DNA from: Annulohypoxylon bovei var. microspora
Taxonomy: Eukaryota > Ascomycota > Sordariomycetes > Xylariales > Hypoxylaceae
Assembly (NCBI GenBank): GCA_022836615.1
Contig: MU405233.1
Location: forward strand, 62,001 to 126,000
DNA: 64,000 nucleotides
Direction of reading: 5' to 3'
Part shown: positions 13,354-23,739 of the stretch, piece by piece
Numbering within the stretch: position 1 is the stretch's first letter
Layout of the letters: the number at the start of each line of letters is the position of its first letter
The notes under the pieces: generated by a model
Database searches by the model: none
The model's input: only the letters and a program-made list of their open reading frames with translations
Told to the model about the DNA's origin: nothing
Program-made: the position numbers and the translations under genes

Positions 13354-13568
13354 CCTGGCATCGGTCCCTCTGTGGTGATGATAGGTTTCAATCCGTCCTT
13401 CTTCCTCTTCTTATTTAATAGCGTCGGGCTGGCGAGGTTTCCTGTTGTCGAGTTCGTGCCGTTGCCATTCGCACCCGTCATTAATGGGATTGTGCTAGAA
13501 GACGAAGTAGGACCTTCTGCCGTGCTAGAAATAACAGACGGATCTGTCGCGTCCTTCGCGCCATTCAT
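13354..13568 (-). CDS. Candidate upstream coding exon of the SR-protein kinase
   Basis: From an ATG at 13568 a frame of 71 codons plus 2 bases runs to a consensus donor (AGG|GTAAGA). It encodes a Ser/Thr/Asn-rich stretch ending in a basic motif and a conserved-looking segment (KKRKKDGLKPIITTEGPMPG). Joined to the acceptor at 11090 it reads on in frame through eight extra codons into the kinase ATG and gives about 640 aa in total. The donor quality, the phase match and the absence of any other downstream partner support the link. A one-in-three chance phase match and the very long intron argue for caution. It could also be a short independent gene. Confidence 0.5.
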
Positions 13569-16529
13569 TGTTTCGGATGTGGGAGAATATGAGTAGCGCA
13601 CTGTCGCAAACTAAGGTACGCTTCGTAGTCTTGGTAGGCTTGGTGCTTGGTATACAAAGTTTTCGGCGCTGGAACTCGGTTGCGGCTAGTTGCGCTTTCG
13701 GATGGGGATTAGGTTGATCGAAGAAGAGAGATGTAAATCTTGATGCGCGGCGAAAAATAATTATGGGTGGGTGGAAGTTGGTTTCGTTTGATTTGGGTTG
13801 GTGGGTGGTCAAAGTTGAGGTTGATGTGGTGATGATCGCATTCGAAGACGAAGGGAGAGGAGAATTAAAGAATGCGAAACAATACGATGATGCGATGCGG
13901 TACGATGCGATGCGGTTTGATGCGACTGCGATCGATGCGATACAACACAATATACAAATAATAGATGAATGCGGTCCTTGCTCTTATTTCTTCGTTCCCT
14001 TCTAATTGTTCTTCTCTTTTCTCCTTACTAGGTAGAAATTATCAATATTCGGACTCAATGGGCTCTTGTTGGTGGTGTGATTCTCGAGGGAAAATAAAAC
14101 AAAAGCTATGAGTGGACGGAAAATTGTATTACATATGAGGGCATAACAATTCCTAAGTGCGATCGACGAGAGGAAGGGGAGGAGAGATAGGATCCTTTTT
14201 TTTCTCACACTGGGCCGGGATTTATTATTAGGATGTTGTATGTTGTATTGTTGATGTTCAACTAAACTAGTCTCATATAGAATTAGTTTAGAAAAATAGT
14301 GGTGAAAAGTAGAGTTGTTTTTATCTTTTTTTTTGTTTCGTCGCAAAATCTTGGATTCGCAACGTCATATGGGAAATAGGTTCAAGGGTTGTTGCCGGAA
14401 GTCGCGCCTCTCCGTCGTCAACGTGCATCTACACCCATAGCAATAAAGGGATAAGGAGGCGACTAACTTAAAAAAAAATGGGGACTGACCGTACCTATTT
14501 ATAATGAGGTCCTCTCGATACCTGAATACGAGAGGAACAGGAAACAAATCGTAGGAACTCGTCAATTGTAGTATTGGCTAGTTGAGAGAAGAATAGGGCT
14601 GCAATAATACGAATTCTCCTCCACCTTCCAGGGCACCTATGTAGAAATGCCTTATATCAAGTATGTCAAAAGGTGGACGAAAAGGGAGGGAGAAAGAATA
14701 ATTCGATGGGCCGATATTGATATGTCTGATATCATATGCCTAATGCAAATGCAAACATAATTTCAGTTAGTTACTTAATTGGAGAACCTTGGAAGGGCGG
14801 GAAAATACATGATCTAGAGCTTAAAGAAGATAAAGTACTAATCTCATCGTAGAATAAAATACTAAATATCATGTATTGTTTCATCTTTTCGAGTGAAACT
14901 ATGTACCTCTTATCAATCTACAAGTGTAGCATGCAACAATCCATACTTTCCACATGTATGTATGTATCCAATGCTGACTCAGTAGTCGATTAAGAAAACT
15001 TAAAAACCTCAAAACTCATAGGTACCTAGGTAACTTTGATATTGACCAACTTTATTTCTTAATTCTCACATCTTTCAATTAACATTCATCACTCATTTAT
15101 ATCCGAGCTCGGTGTATAAAGATTGATATTGCGTAACATCACAGAATCATGCATTGAGGTTTAGTTGCAAATGCTTCCCTCGTAGGACAAGAATTAGATC
15201 ATTCTACCAAATCAGTAACCAAAGCTGTATGACTTCAGTTCACAGCACAAGTTGCTACACCACCGCTAGCTCATTAGGGTTCAGTGTTCAAAGATAGGTA
15301 AATGGATGTTTCGAATAATCGCATCCAATTATCAGTCATCGTCAAATTATAAGATATCTACTTATACGTTTTAGAAAATCATATAATCACGTTTATACAC
15401 CTCTCATTCAAGATCACTTTATACGATTCAACGTTCAAATATGTAAATTTACGGCTATTTTCATCAAGTAGGTAATAGGTATGCGACAATACTATTTGTC
15501 GATCCAGCCCCGCGTTGGGTATCTACAAGCGCTCGGCATCATCTAATTGGGCAACCCGATAGGATAATGGGAAGCAAGACCTGATCTGGACTTTGTCAGG
15601 GGCTCAAACGGACCTCCCGAGTCCTCCTCCTGTCCGATGTTTCTCTCTACTTACGAACCCTTATGGATCGCACCTATAAACGAGCTATTTATTCGTCGTC
15701 CCTTATCCGCGCATCTACGTTATACTGCTACCTACCATGGTCATGAGAGGGCTACGATTTCGTCATCATGGATCATACTCCTCCCCAGGATCAGACGATG
15801 TGGGATGTCTCGCCATATGAACGGCGAGGCGTATAGGATTCCAAGTTTCCCATATACTACCGGCTGTAAATATTCAACTGCCCTAAATGGTCGTAGAACA
15901 TCGCAGAACTAGTAATGTGTTAACGTATTACACTGGTAGCTAGCTTCGTCAATAGCTTCACGCCACAGTCTTAGATGCTGCAGACTGCATTGGTAGTTTC
16001 AGGTTGGGTCCGAGTCTCGGAAGCTCTCGTTCTCTCTCTCTTATATCTGACCTGCAGCGAAGCGGGAATCCTGCATTTCCATTTTGGTCCAACGAAAGCG
16101 CGATTGCATCATCAGCCGCCATCCACACAATTTATTCGGCTACTCTAGAAGCCACCTGCTTCTTTATTGGACGAGGACCTGGCGTTTGGGAAAAGCCAAG
16201 CTTTCGTCATCCCTTGAGTCACGTCAGTGGCTTTTCACCTAAGCCATTCGCCGGCGCGGCTACAAGGAAAGCGGATATAAAGGCTGCCGGAGTCCCAACT
16301 GGTTCCCGTATTGCTTCCGAGAATCCGGAAGTTGTCATAAGTACGCCAATATCAGCTACCGGGCCCGTAACATATTTCATCTTGCGTAATATACGACGTT
16401 GCGCCACGTGGTTAATAGTTCTTAAGTAAAACATATCTAAATGTAATGGTTATGAATATTAATGCAAATGTCTAGGTAGGTAGCTATGAATAAAGCGAGG
16501 AGTCAAACCCTGCCGGAAGCTTAGCCGAC
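13569..16529. other. Intergenic, no supported gene
   Basis: About 2.96 kb. 13569-14600 contains GATGCGATGCG-type short repeats (13885-13940) and probably the promoter and leader of the kinase gene. 14600-15640 is AT-rich. Two frames at 15637-15912 and 16004-16429 (+) and one at 16219-16434 (-) show no domain; the second has only a TTG start. The 16000-16430 part is less AT-rich than its surroundings and open on both strands, so an old gene fragment is possible but not identified. Confidence 0.55.
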
Positions 16530-18089
16530 TTAGAGCTCGGTCTCTGTCGGCGTATCAACGGGTGTCCTGATAAGCAAGAGCTCCTCCTGCCTTCCATAGA
16601 CCCATTCCCAACTGTTCGCCTCATCATCCCAGTACACGTCTTCTTCTTGGGGAAAGACTATGGTTCTGTTCCTCTCAGGGACGAAGTGTTCTGCGAAGAG
16701 CTCGATACTGTAGTACGTATTCTTTAATAGGTGGAGGTCTCCAAGAATTGGCACTTTGTCCTGAAGATTGGTCATGCCTGTTTAAAGTTAGAAAATCGAT
16801 AGCGAAGTGTGGTATGGGATGCGAAGCATACCAATTACTGTCCCTGCCGAATGTCCCCATTCTCCAGTAGCATGGCAGTAAATCTTACCCTCGATGCCTT
16901 CGCTATGTGCCTGGTTTAGAGCCGCCTTCAAAATCTCGTTACCCGTCATGCCGATTTTCATGTTGCTTTTCACGATATCCTGCAGTCTGTTGACTTTCTT
17001 GAGGCCATCAACGAAACCTTTAGGCACATCAGCCTCCGTCTCTCCGGGATATAGCACATAACCTATGTGTTGAGTATCTGTGTTTAAGCCGAGAGCTGAC
17101 ACGCCAAAATCTGTATGAATCAAGTCACCATACGTGATCGGTCGGTCCGGCGCGCGAGGGTCATCCATAGCAGAGGGATCATCAGCAGCTGGGAATCCTG
17201 AGCCAGTCAGTATAAACACGCTTGGCTGGAACCAGGTAGTGTAATTGAGAGACTGGATTCTCTCTCGCATCCACCATTCAATATCCTTCGAGTACAGAAT
17301 TGTTAGCTTAAGATCTCATCAAGCTCACCTAGGTAGACTTCGGAATATACCAACTTACCCAACTGGTAGATTTCTCAGGCACGATGATCTTCTCGCTGAA
17401 GCCTTCTTCGATGATAGCCCACGCCGTCTCCATCATCTTGCGATACCACGGCAACCTGCTCTTTACCATCGTCGCGATAACCTCGACGCCCAGCATGGGC
17501 TCCAGTACAAATACATCCTTCCACTCTTCCCCAATCCCCTTCACCACAGCGTCCAACTCCCCAGCATGCAAGCCCCCGGCGAACGCGATCTCCGAGTGCG
17601 TGTTTAGCGCGATGGAGCGTGGCTGCTGCGCCGCCAAGATTTTCCGTAGATCCGTCCACACGGCTTCCGTGTTCTCGATCCACGAGTAACTGGACGACGC
17701 TCCACCAACCGGGTCCGCGAGGAAAAGATGGGTAGTGCGCCGTCGGGCGGAGAATTGCGTAGCTTCTTTCAACGCCCAGAAGACAGTATCTTCGGCATAT
17801 TCTCGTTGGCTCATCTATATATATTGTCAAAAAAACATGTCGAGATTGTAACGAGATAGGATGAGGCACAGACTAGCCAAGCGTCAACGCCATATTTACG
17901 CAGCAGTCCCGGGATCAGCGCTTTGCGCTCCTCCGTCCAACCATCTACCAACTCCGCCTGCTCTCGTAAAGAAGGGAGGGCTTGAAATTGTGGTGTTTTC
18001 CCAGGGGAAGTTCCGACATGTGCGTATGCGCCCCCGAGGACAGTCGCACTGTTGACGAGATAAGTAAGCAGTAACGTGGGACCCCGCAT
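16530..18089 (-). CDS. Secreted peptidase M24 (creatinase/aminopeptidase P-like) protein
   Basis: Exons are 17874-18089, 17359-17814, 16832-17285 and 16530-16777 (457 aa). The ATG at 18089 opens a hydrophobic signal peptide (MRGPTLLLTYLVNSA). The N-terminal creatinase-like domain contains the family pattern REYAEDTVFWALKEA, and the pita-bread domain shows metal-ligand features: D283 and D294 in HTDFGVSALGLNTD, histidines in CHATGEWGHSAGT (about 362 and 369), and a glutamate in YYSIELFAEHFVPE. Introns are 59, 73 and 54 bp. The first has an unusual donor, GTCTGT, chosen because it joins DAWL to SQREYAED as in the family. The C-terminus lacks the usual second conserved glutamate context, so activity should not be assumed. 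Likely extracytoplasmic hydrolase of peptides or related amides; substrate unknown. Confidence 0.87.
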
Positions 18090-18863
18090 CGTCACGACGA
18101 GTTCGGCTCTTCCACAAGACGCTTAACTTGGAGGTTTACCGGTCAGCGATTACCCGCTAGGTCGTGGATAGCTACTTCGGATATATACTTGGTCTTAATT
18201 GAAAGTTGGTCATATAAGGGGAGTTCTTCAACATTCGAAGATGCCCCAGCCCGAGATGGATCCATGCCGATGTTTCGTATCTCGGCGGCGTTATCATCCG
18301 CTTGTCGGTTGGAGATTCCGATCTAGATTGAGCCGTTGCTTGGCGAACCCACTCATTCGACACACCTACCCTTTTAGGCAAGTATGTAAATAGTGTCATT
18401 GCGCCGAATTCAGTATAACAGAATTAGAAAAGGCTAGCATGGATGACGGATTAATATGAATAGAAATAGGAATAAGGAATATCTATAGAATAAATACTGA
18501 CATTTTATGGGTGCCAGCAGAACTTGAGGTTACTTTGTTTGAGTGTAGTTAATATAGGCTCAGGGCTATTGCTAACCTAGGTACCCCGTCACAGCGATAT
18601 AAGGGGGTTATACTATTAAGTTAGTGATCATGCAGTAGTAGGTTGGGACCTAAAAATAAGGAAACACGACAATAATAGCATCGATACAGCTTCTCCGCGG
18701 GAGTAGGCTTTCTTCTTCGCAACTCTGGTCTAGCCAAGGATTGAGATGAAAAAAGGGAGAAGAATCAGCAGAGCTGAGAAGGTTTCAAAAATTGTGTAGA
18801 TAAAAGTTAGAAAGCACTTTTACTACTTTTCTGGTAACAGATTCATCCATGTGTGTAGCATGA
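18090..18863. other. Intergenic upstream of the M24 gene
   Basis: About 770 bp, promoter side of the M24 gene, AT-rich toward the right with a CCTAGGTACC palindrome near 18577. No coding signal is supported. Confidence 0.5.
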
Positions 18864-19764
18864 ATGCCTAGACTATTAGAAGTAAACCCAAAGTTTATGG
18901 GGGGAAAAGGAGGGAGGGGGAAGGGAGGACTTAGCTGTCCTCGCCCCGGGAACGCCCAGAGAGTGCTTGACCCAGACACCAGAGATCCTATGGCGGGGAC
19001 AACCGGTTGGGCAGCCTCCTGTTACCTGACCTTTATTACCATTAAGGCTCAACATCTTTCGTGGCCTGACAGCTATCCCCCTGGATAGGACAACTGCCAT
19101 CAGGGGCTTATCTCCCCTACCACAGTGCTTGTCGACTTTCCAGCCAGTATTCTTCAAGGAACTGGGGGCACACCGTGGCTACCACTGCAATGGGGGTGGG
19201 TGCGTAGCGTTGGTGGTACCCCCTCCATCCTCCACGGGGATACCACCGGAACCCCCTTGCCCTCCGAGGGACGTCATCTTCCTAGGGCTGACACCCCAGG
19301 CAGATGAACACGAGTCGTGCCCGAAGGCACGTCTCGATAAGACCAGCGATAACGCGGCGCTACCTACCGAAGTAGGTAAACGCATGGCATCGTCCCACAA
19401 CAGACTAGCTAGACGACACGAGGCAAGGCCTACGAGGTCACGCTTCCTCGCCCAGCTTCCCTGCTCTTATCACTTCGCCTCCTCCGCGAAGGTCCAGGGA
19501 CAGGAATGGTATGAGTGGAGCGAGGGGGGCGCGTCGAAGTTCCCGAGACGAGGTGCCCCTTCCCTTCCAAACCTATCCAAGGATGAGGTTTGGGAGAAGG
19601 TCCAGGCACAGGGCCGGCCCTGTACAAATGTGCAAGGCCTACCAGCCTGGGGGAAGGGGCATGTGAATGTAGTGGTCCAGACTATGGAGACGCGTAGGTC
19701 CTCTATAACTCAAGGTACCAAGGCCGCCATAACCTGGACAGTGCCGATAATGCTAAGAGGATAG
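18864..19764. other. GC-rich island, possible transposon or gene remnant
   Basis: About 0.9 kb clearly richer in G and C than both flanks, with fairly sharp edges (near 18890 and 19760). Frames are open on both strands. The longest (+, 19129-19764, 211 codons) starts at TTG and reaches its first internal ATG only at about codon 86, so it is not called a gene. No reverse transcriptase, transposase or zinc-knuckle motif is visible. The sequence may be the 5' part of a retroelement or foreign DNA that escaped AT-biased mutation. I cannot identify it. Confidence 0.4.
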
Positions 19765-20960
19765 TGTCAGTTAGGTCATGAAGGGATGGTGAAGTGCAAA
19801 CTAGATGGGCAAATTGATAGAAATGGGATGGTAGTAAGGTTGTTAGGTGATACGCGTCAAAGTTGATAGTTGCTAGGTATTAAATTGTTCCTTGGGATGA
19901 AGAAATGGCGGGAACTGAGGTTTCTGTGTTGTGGGTGTTGGAGGATGGAATGGGACTTTTACTTACCTTATGCATTGGAAGTTGCCGCTTTAATAAATTT
20001 TATAATCTTGGTAATCTTGATAATTTTCGTCTGCGATGGACATTGAGTCTACGCGGTGTTAGAATATAGGCGGAGTAAGATAAATAGAAAGTCGGGGTTG
20101 CTAAGGAAAAGAAAAATGATGACGAAGATAGAAAACAAAAATAAAAAGAAAGAATGTTGGAGTAATAGTGAAGAAGGTAGAAAGAGAGAAAGCTTGGAAG
20201 AAGATTAGGTGGTAAGGATGGGGCAAGTGACAAATTCGTTGGGGGGTGACGAGGTAGAGATAGTGGAGGAAGCATAGATAGGCGTGCAGAGGAAGAAACT
20301 AAGGATGAGCAAGGAAATGAAGATAGCTACCAAGGAATACAATATAGAAAATGTATGTTGATGATATGAATGGAACGTGGGAAGTGGAAGGTTGGAAGGT
20401 TGAAAGATTGGAAGGTTGGAAGATGGAAAGGTTGGAAGATGGAAAGGTTGGAAGGTAAGGAATATAAATAAAGTCGTGCGTGGGCAGAATAAAAATATTG
20501 TAGGGTGGGTGACGAGGTGGTGAGATGTTTTACGGTGGGTACCGAGATGATGTAGGTGAAGGGGAAAGTTGGAAAGAATAGAGTGGAATAAATACCTAAG
20601 GAATAAGAGGGCGGTGGGGATAGGCGGGTAGGGCACGAGATGGGCTAGGAAAGAGGAAATTCCTTGGAAGGAGTTAAAGTAGAAAAGATAGAAAAGATAC
20701 TAGGTAAGGATTACGGGAGATAAAAGTTGGACCATGATCGGGCAGATATGAGATAGTGAGAAGTGTAAAAGAAGAAAGGTTGGCGAGATGTTCGAAGGAG
20801 ATGAATGAAAGATGCTTACCTTGGATGACTTGTAAATATTATGAGAGTGGTTATTCTTATGTTAGAAAGTTGGAAGATGAATGTTGTTGAGAGGTGGATG
20901 TGGTTGTGTGGTTGTGAGATGGAAGAAAAGAAATAGGAGGAGTGGTGGAGGGAAGTTGGT
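19765..20960. other. Purine-rich plus-strand tract
   Basis: About 1.2 kb in which the plus strand is strongly G/A-rich, with many GGAAG, GATGG and GAAAG words. Its minus-strand frames (20000-20275, 20205-20636) are low-complexity Ser/Pro/Phe/Leu translations and are not called. It includes the minisatellite listed separately. No gene is supported. Confidence 0.6.
20380..20459. repeat. Minisatellite of GGAAGGTT/GGAAGATGGAAA-type units
   Basis: Degenerate tandem array of 8-15 bp units built on GGAAGGTT, GGAAGATGG and AAAGGTTGG, all purine-rich on the plus strand. It also translates on the minus strand as repeated Leu-Pro-Thr-Phe/Asn-Leu-Pro words. Confidence 0.8.
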
Positions 20961-22523
20961 TATTTATAATATTCCCAAAGGCGGTCTGGGCAGGCTGATT
21001 ACGAAGGTTGAATTCCAAGATCAACGCCTTTAAAAAATGAAAAGTCTAGCGCGTTTTAATTATTTTTGCGTGGTGATTTAAAATAAATTCGTACTTACAA
21101 TCAGCACTCGGGATCAGTAGGTAACTAGGTAGGTATCGTGTGGTTTCCTAGGCAACAACGGGGTTTGGACCACCCAGAATGTGTGAACGGCGGAGAATAG
21201 ATACCTGGGACACTGATTTACCAAATAATGTATTTAATTCTCGTACCTGATTTGAATGTACAACAGTTCTCAGCCAATAGAAAAAATCATGAAGTCGTCT
21301 TGCGGCTCAACTTGATTAGGTAAGCCATGATCTCCTATTTACAAACTACGAACATGCCACACAATATGCTATTTTTAGCTTAGTTTAGATTTGATTAGTT
21401 GAAATAACTGAGGACAGTTCCTAAAAGGTAAATACTACTAGTATTTCTTCATATTTTCATTGCCTAGGTTTAGTGATTAACATATCGCGTGTACTTAAGC
21501 ATTTACTTTTATTATTTCAAGAAAACCTTCATTATTTTAAATCAATGATTAATTAAAATCCATATTCGTAAATCTTTATCTACCCAGGTACTTTATAATT
21601 GGTCCGATCTCATTTATAGCCCCATTCACATTAAGTAGGTAAGTATTTGATTGCTGGGTAGATACCTAAGGTATGTACCGTTGTACCTATTTTGAAAGGT
21701 TGCACATCTTGTACCCCCTTTCCTTGTTCCCACATCCCCATCAAAGATACATCACTGTGTTTCCGTGTTTTTAATTGTTATATCGCGGAAGACCTTTGGT
21801 AGTTTACCAAAGCTACGTGATATCTTAGTAGCCGATACATCTTAGCTAGGACGAACAACCAGCACCCACCTCCTTCGCTTATTAGTGCCGTACTTTTGAT
21901 ATTATGGTTATCTTGCCTTGGCTCAAAGTGTTTTACATGATGGTGGGGGATTTGTATTAGACCAAATAATAGTCGGCAATCAGCCAATGTTTCCTTAACA
22001 TATTTAGATACGTATCATAAATTGACTGTCACGCATACATGCCTACTACTGTAGCTGTATGGCTGGCAGTGAGTCCCGCGTTTTGCCGCAACATACACCG
22101 CATACTTCGGGGATGGTTTCCCTATATAACGTTAGGCGTTTATATTTGGTTTTATAGCTAGACATGTGGATGTAATACAGGTTTTCATATTAATGAGGGA
22201 CTAAGATAGGTAACTAATGAAAAACTATAGCCTTCTAGAAATTTCAACCCTGATACTGGGAGTAAAGAAACTAAATAAAATCAAAATCAAAATCTATTTT
22301 AAGACAAAACACCAACCCCAGCCATATATAATGAAACATAATATAAATACAATTTAAGCCTTTCGATAAAGTTTGTTTATGCTAGGTAAGTATAAAACGA
22401 TTAGTTAGGTTAAATTGATCTGGCGCTGGACTTGATAGGTTGGTTACCTGGTAAGTTAATATACAAATTAGTAATGATCAAAATCGAATTTGATTTACTT
22501 ACTTTCGTGTCCTACTATTATAT
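20961..22523. other. AT-rich intergenic DNA
   Basis: About 1.56 kb, AT-rich, with CCTAGG/GTAGGTA motifs around 21122-21134. It includes a 41-bp segment at 22050-22090 that recurs at 59052-59092. No gene supported. Confidence 0.55.
22050..22090 (+). repeat. 41-bp dispersed repeat, copy 1
   Basis: Begins TGTAGCTGTATGGCTGGCAG and ends TTTTGCCGCA. It matches 59052-59092 in the same orientation with two differences, both G/A transitions. Probably a relic of a dispersed element altered by transition-type mutation. Confidence 0.8.
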
Positions 22524-22802
22524 CTATTGTTGTTGAGGACATTGGGGACAATTTCCGTAGACTAGACAGTTGCGGACGATATTTTGCGGTGCAGGTCTCG
22601 AGCAAAAGCCACTCCTCAATGAGGGTGTTGTTTTTCCGCCGCATTTAAAGGGGTGTTGTTGAAACACATGACGGCAAGTACCGCTATAGAAAACGTACCA
22701 TCCACAAGGACAATTGTTGGGATTTGATGGGTGAAAAACACGATATTCCAATGCTTTATCTGCAATCTGAGCCGGAGCGATCCACTCAGGAAGATTTTGC
22801 AT
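22524..22802 (-). CDS. Small Cys-rich fungal hypothetical protein
   Basis: Intronless 92-aa frame with an ATG at 22802. The C-terminal two thirds carry regularly spaced Cys and His residues: CPCG, GTCRHVFQQHPFKCGG, GFCSRPAPQNIV, NC and CPQC. This spacing resembles a family of short fungal proteins of unknown function with CxH...KCG and FC...CxxC patterns, which could bind zinc. There is no signal peptide or membrane helix. It is flanked by AT-rich DNA on both sides and its base composition is higher in GC than the flanks. The function is unknown; the family resemblance is from memory and not checked. Confidence 0.5.
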   Translation of the reverse strand: MQNLPEWIAPAQIADKALEYRVFHPSNPNNCPCGWYVFYSGTCRHVFQQHPFKCGGKTTPSLRSGFCSRPAPQNIVRNCLVYGNCPQCPQQQ

Positions 22803-23739
22803 CTTGAAGAAGAGATATTCGTAGAACTTAATGAATAAACAAGAGTTTCTGCTCGTAATAGTTGAAGTATATAGAATATAACCTTCACGATATCATTAAT
22901 ATGAGTTTGTAGTAGGTAATTGTGAGATGTTGTTGTACGAAAAGCTAAGTCAATCTCTTAATCTACCTAGCCTGTATATATATACTCTCGTTAGTCAATG
23001 ATTCTGGTGCGATTTTCCTGGGGAGGACTCTCGCGGCTGTCTATCTGGTGATCATTTCGCCTACTTTGTTAGGTGTTGGTAGACGAATTGTTATCCCGAA
23101 ACTCAACGTTGGCTTGTTGTCCTAAGCCGCCGGCGTCTATAATCATCTATATTTGTGTTCTCGTTGTCATATATTGCAACATAGCATCAGGCGTCTCTTT
23201 GCTATCGCCCGCCCTTCCCCCTTATTAATTTAGCGCTTGGTTGAAAATGGTGTTAGAATAAGCCGACCCGAGAAACCCGAATCTAAGTTGGTCGGCCCGA
23301 GTAAACATCCCGGCACTTTCGGGGGCATCCACCCCGGCCCAGGCGAATAAAACACGTGCCTGTAATTTTCAACAATTTCATTGGTACCTACAGACCTTTC
23401 CGACCTTTTGGGTAGCGCTTCTCAAAACCAAGAACCTAAGAAGCCGTCCAACCAACCAACAAACTAACAAGGGGCTTCGGTAGGTAAATCACTTACCATT
23501 AAGTGGGAGGCCTTCGGTTTTTATATTTTCAATAGGTACGTATGCCTCTAGAGCTGTCCCCCTTTTCATTTTCATCCACCCTTCTTAATTTGAGACTCAA
23601 TTGTCGATTCCAAGTATGGCACCGTACCCATTGTCACACATTTGACATCCTTTTATTATTATCATTATTCTTAATTCATCGGCTGTTACAGGCTTCCGTT
23701 CGAACTCATTTTGCCGCTTTTTAGATAACGGTTGTCGAC
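22803..23739. other. Divergent promoter region
   Basis: About 940 bp between the small Cys-rich gene (-) and the kinase-like gene (+). A TATATATATA run is at 22975-22984. No coding sequence is supported. Confidence 0.5.

Noticed and set aside
15637..15912. 91-codon ATG frame
   Set aside because: No signal peptide, no domain, no splice support; length is unremarkable for this composition.
16004..16434. Long frames on both strands downstream of the M24 gene
   Set aside because: The plus frame begins at TTG; the minus frame is short and is followed by stops. No family could be named. An old gene fragment remains possible.
19129..19764. 211-codon frame in the GC-rich island
   Set aside because: TTG start, Pro/Gly/Arg-rich translation, equally open on the opposite strand. 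High GC alone explains the lack of stops.
20000..20636. Minus-strand Leu/Pro/Phe-rich frames
   Set aside because: Translations of the purine-rich tract and minisatellite.
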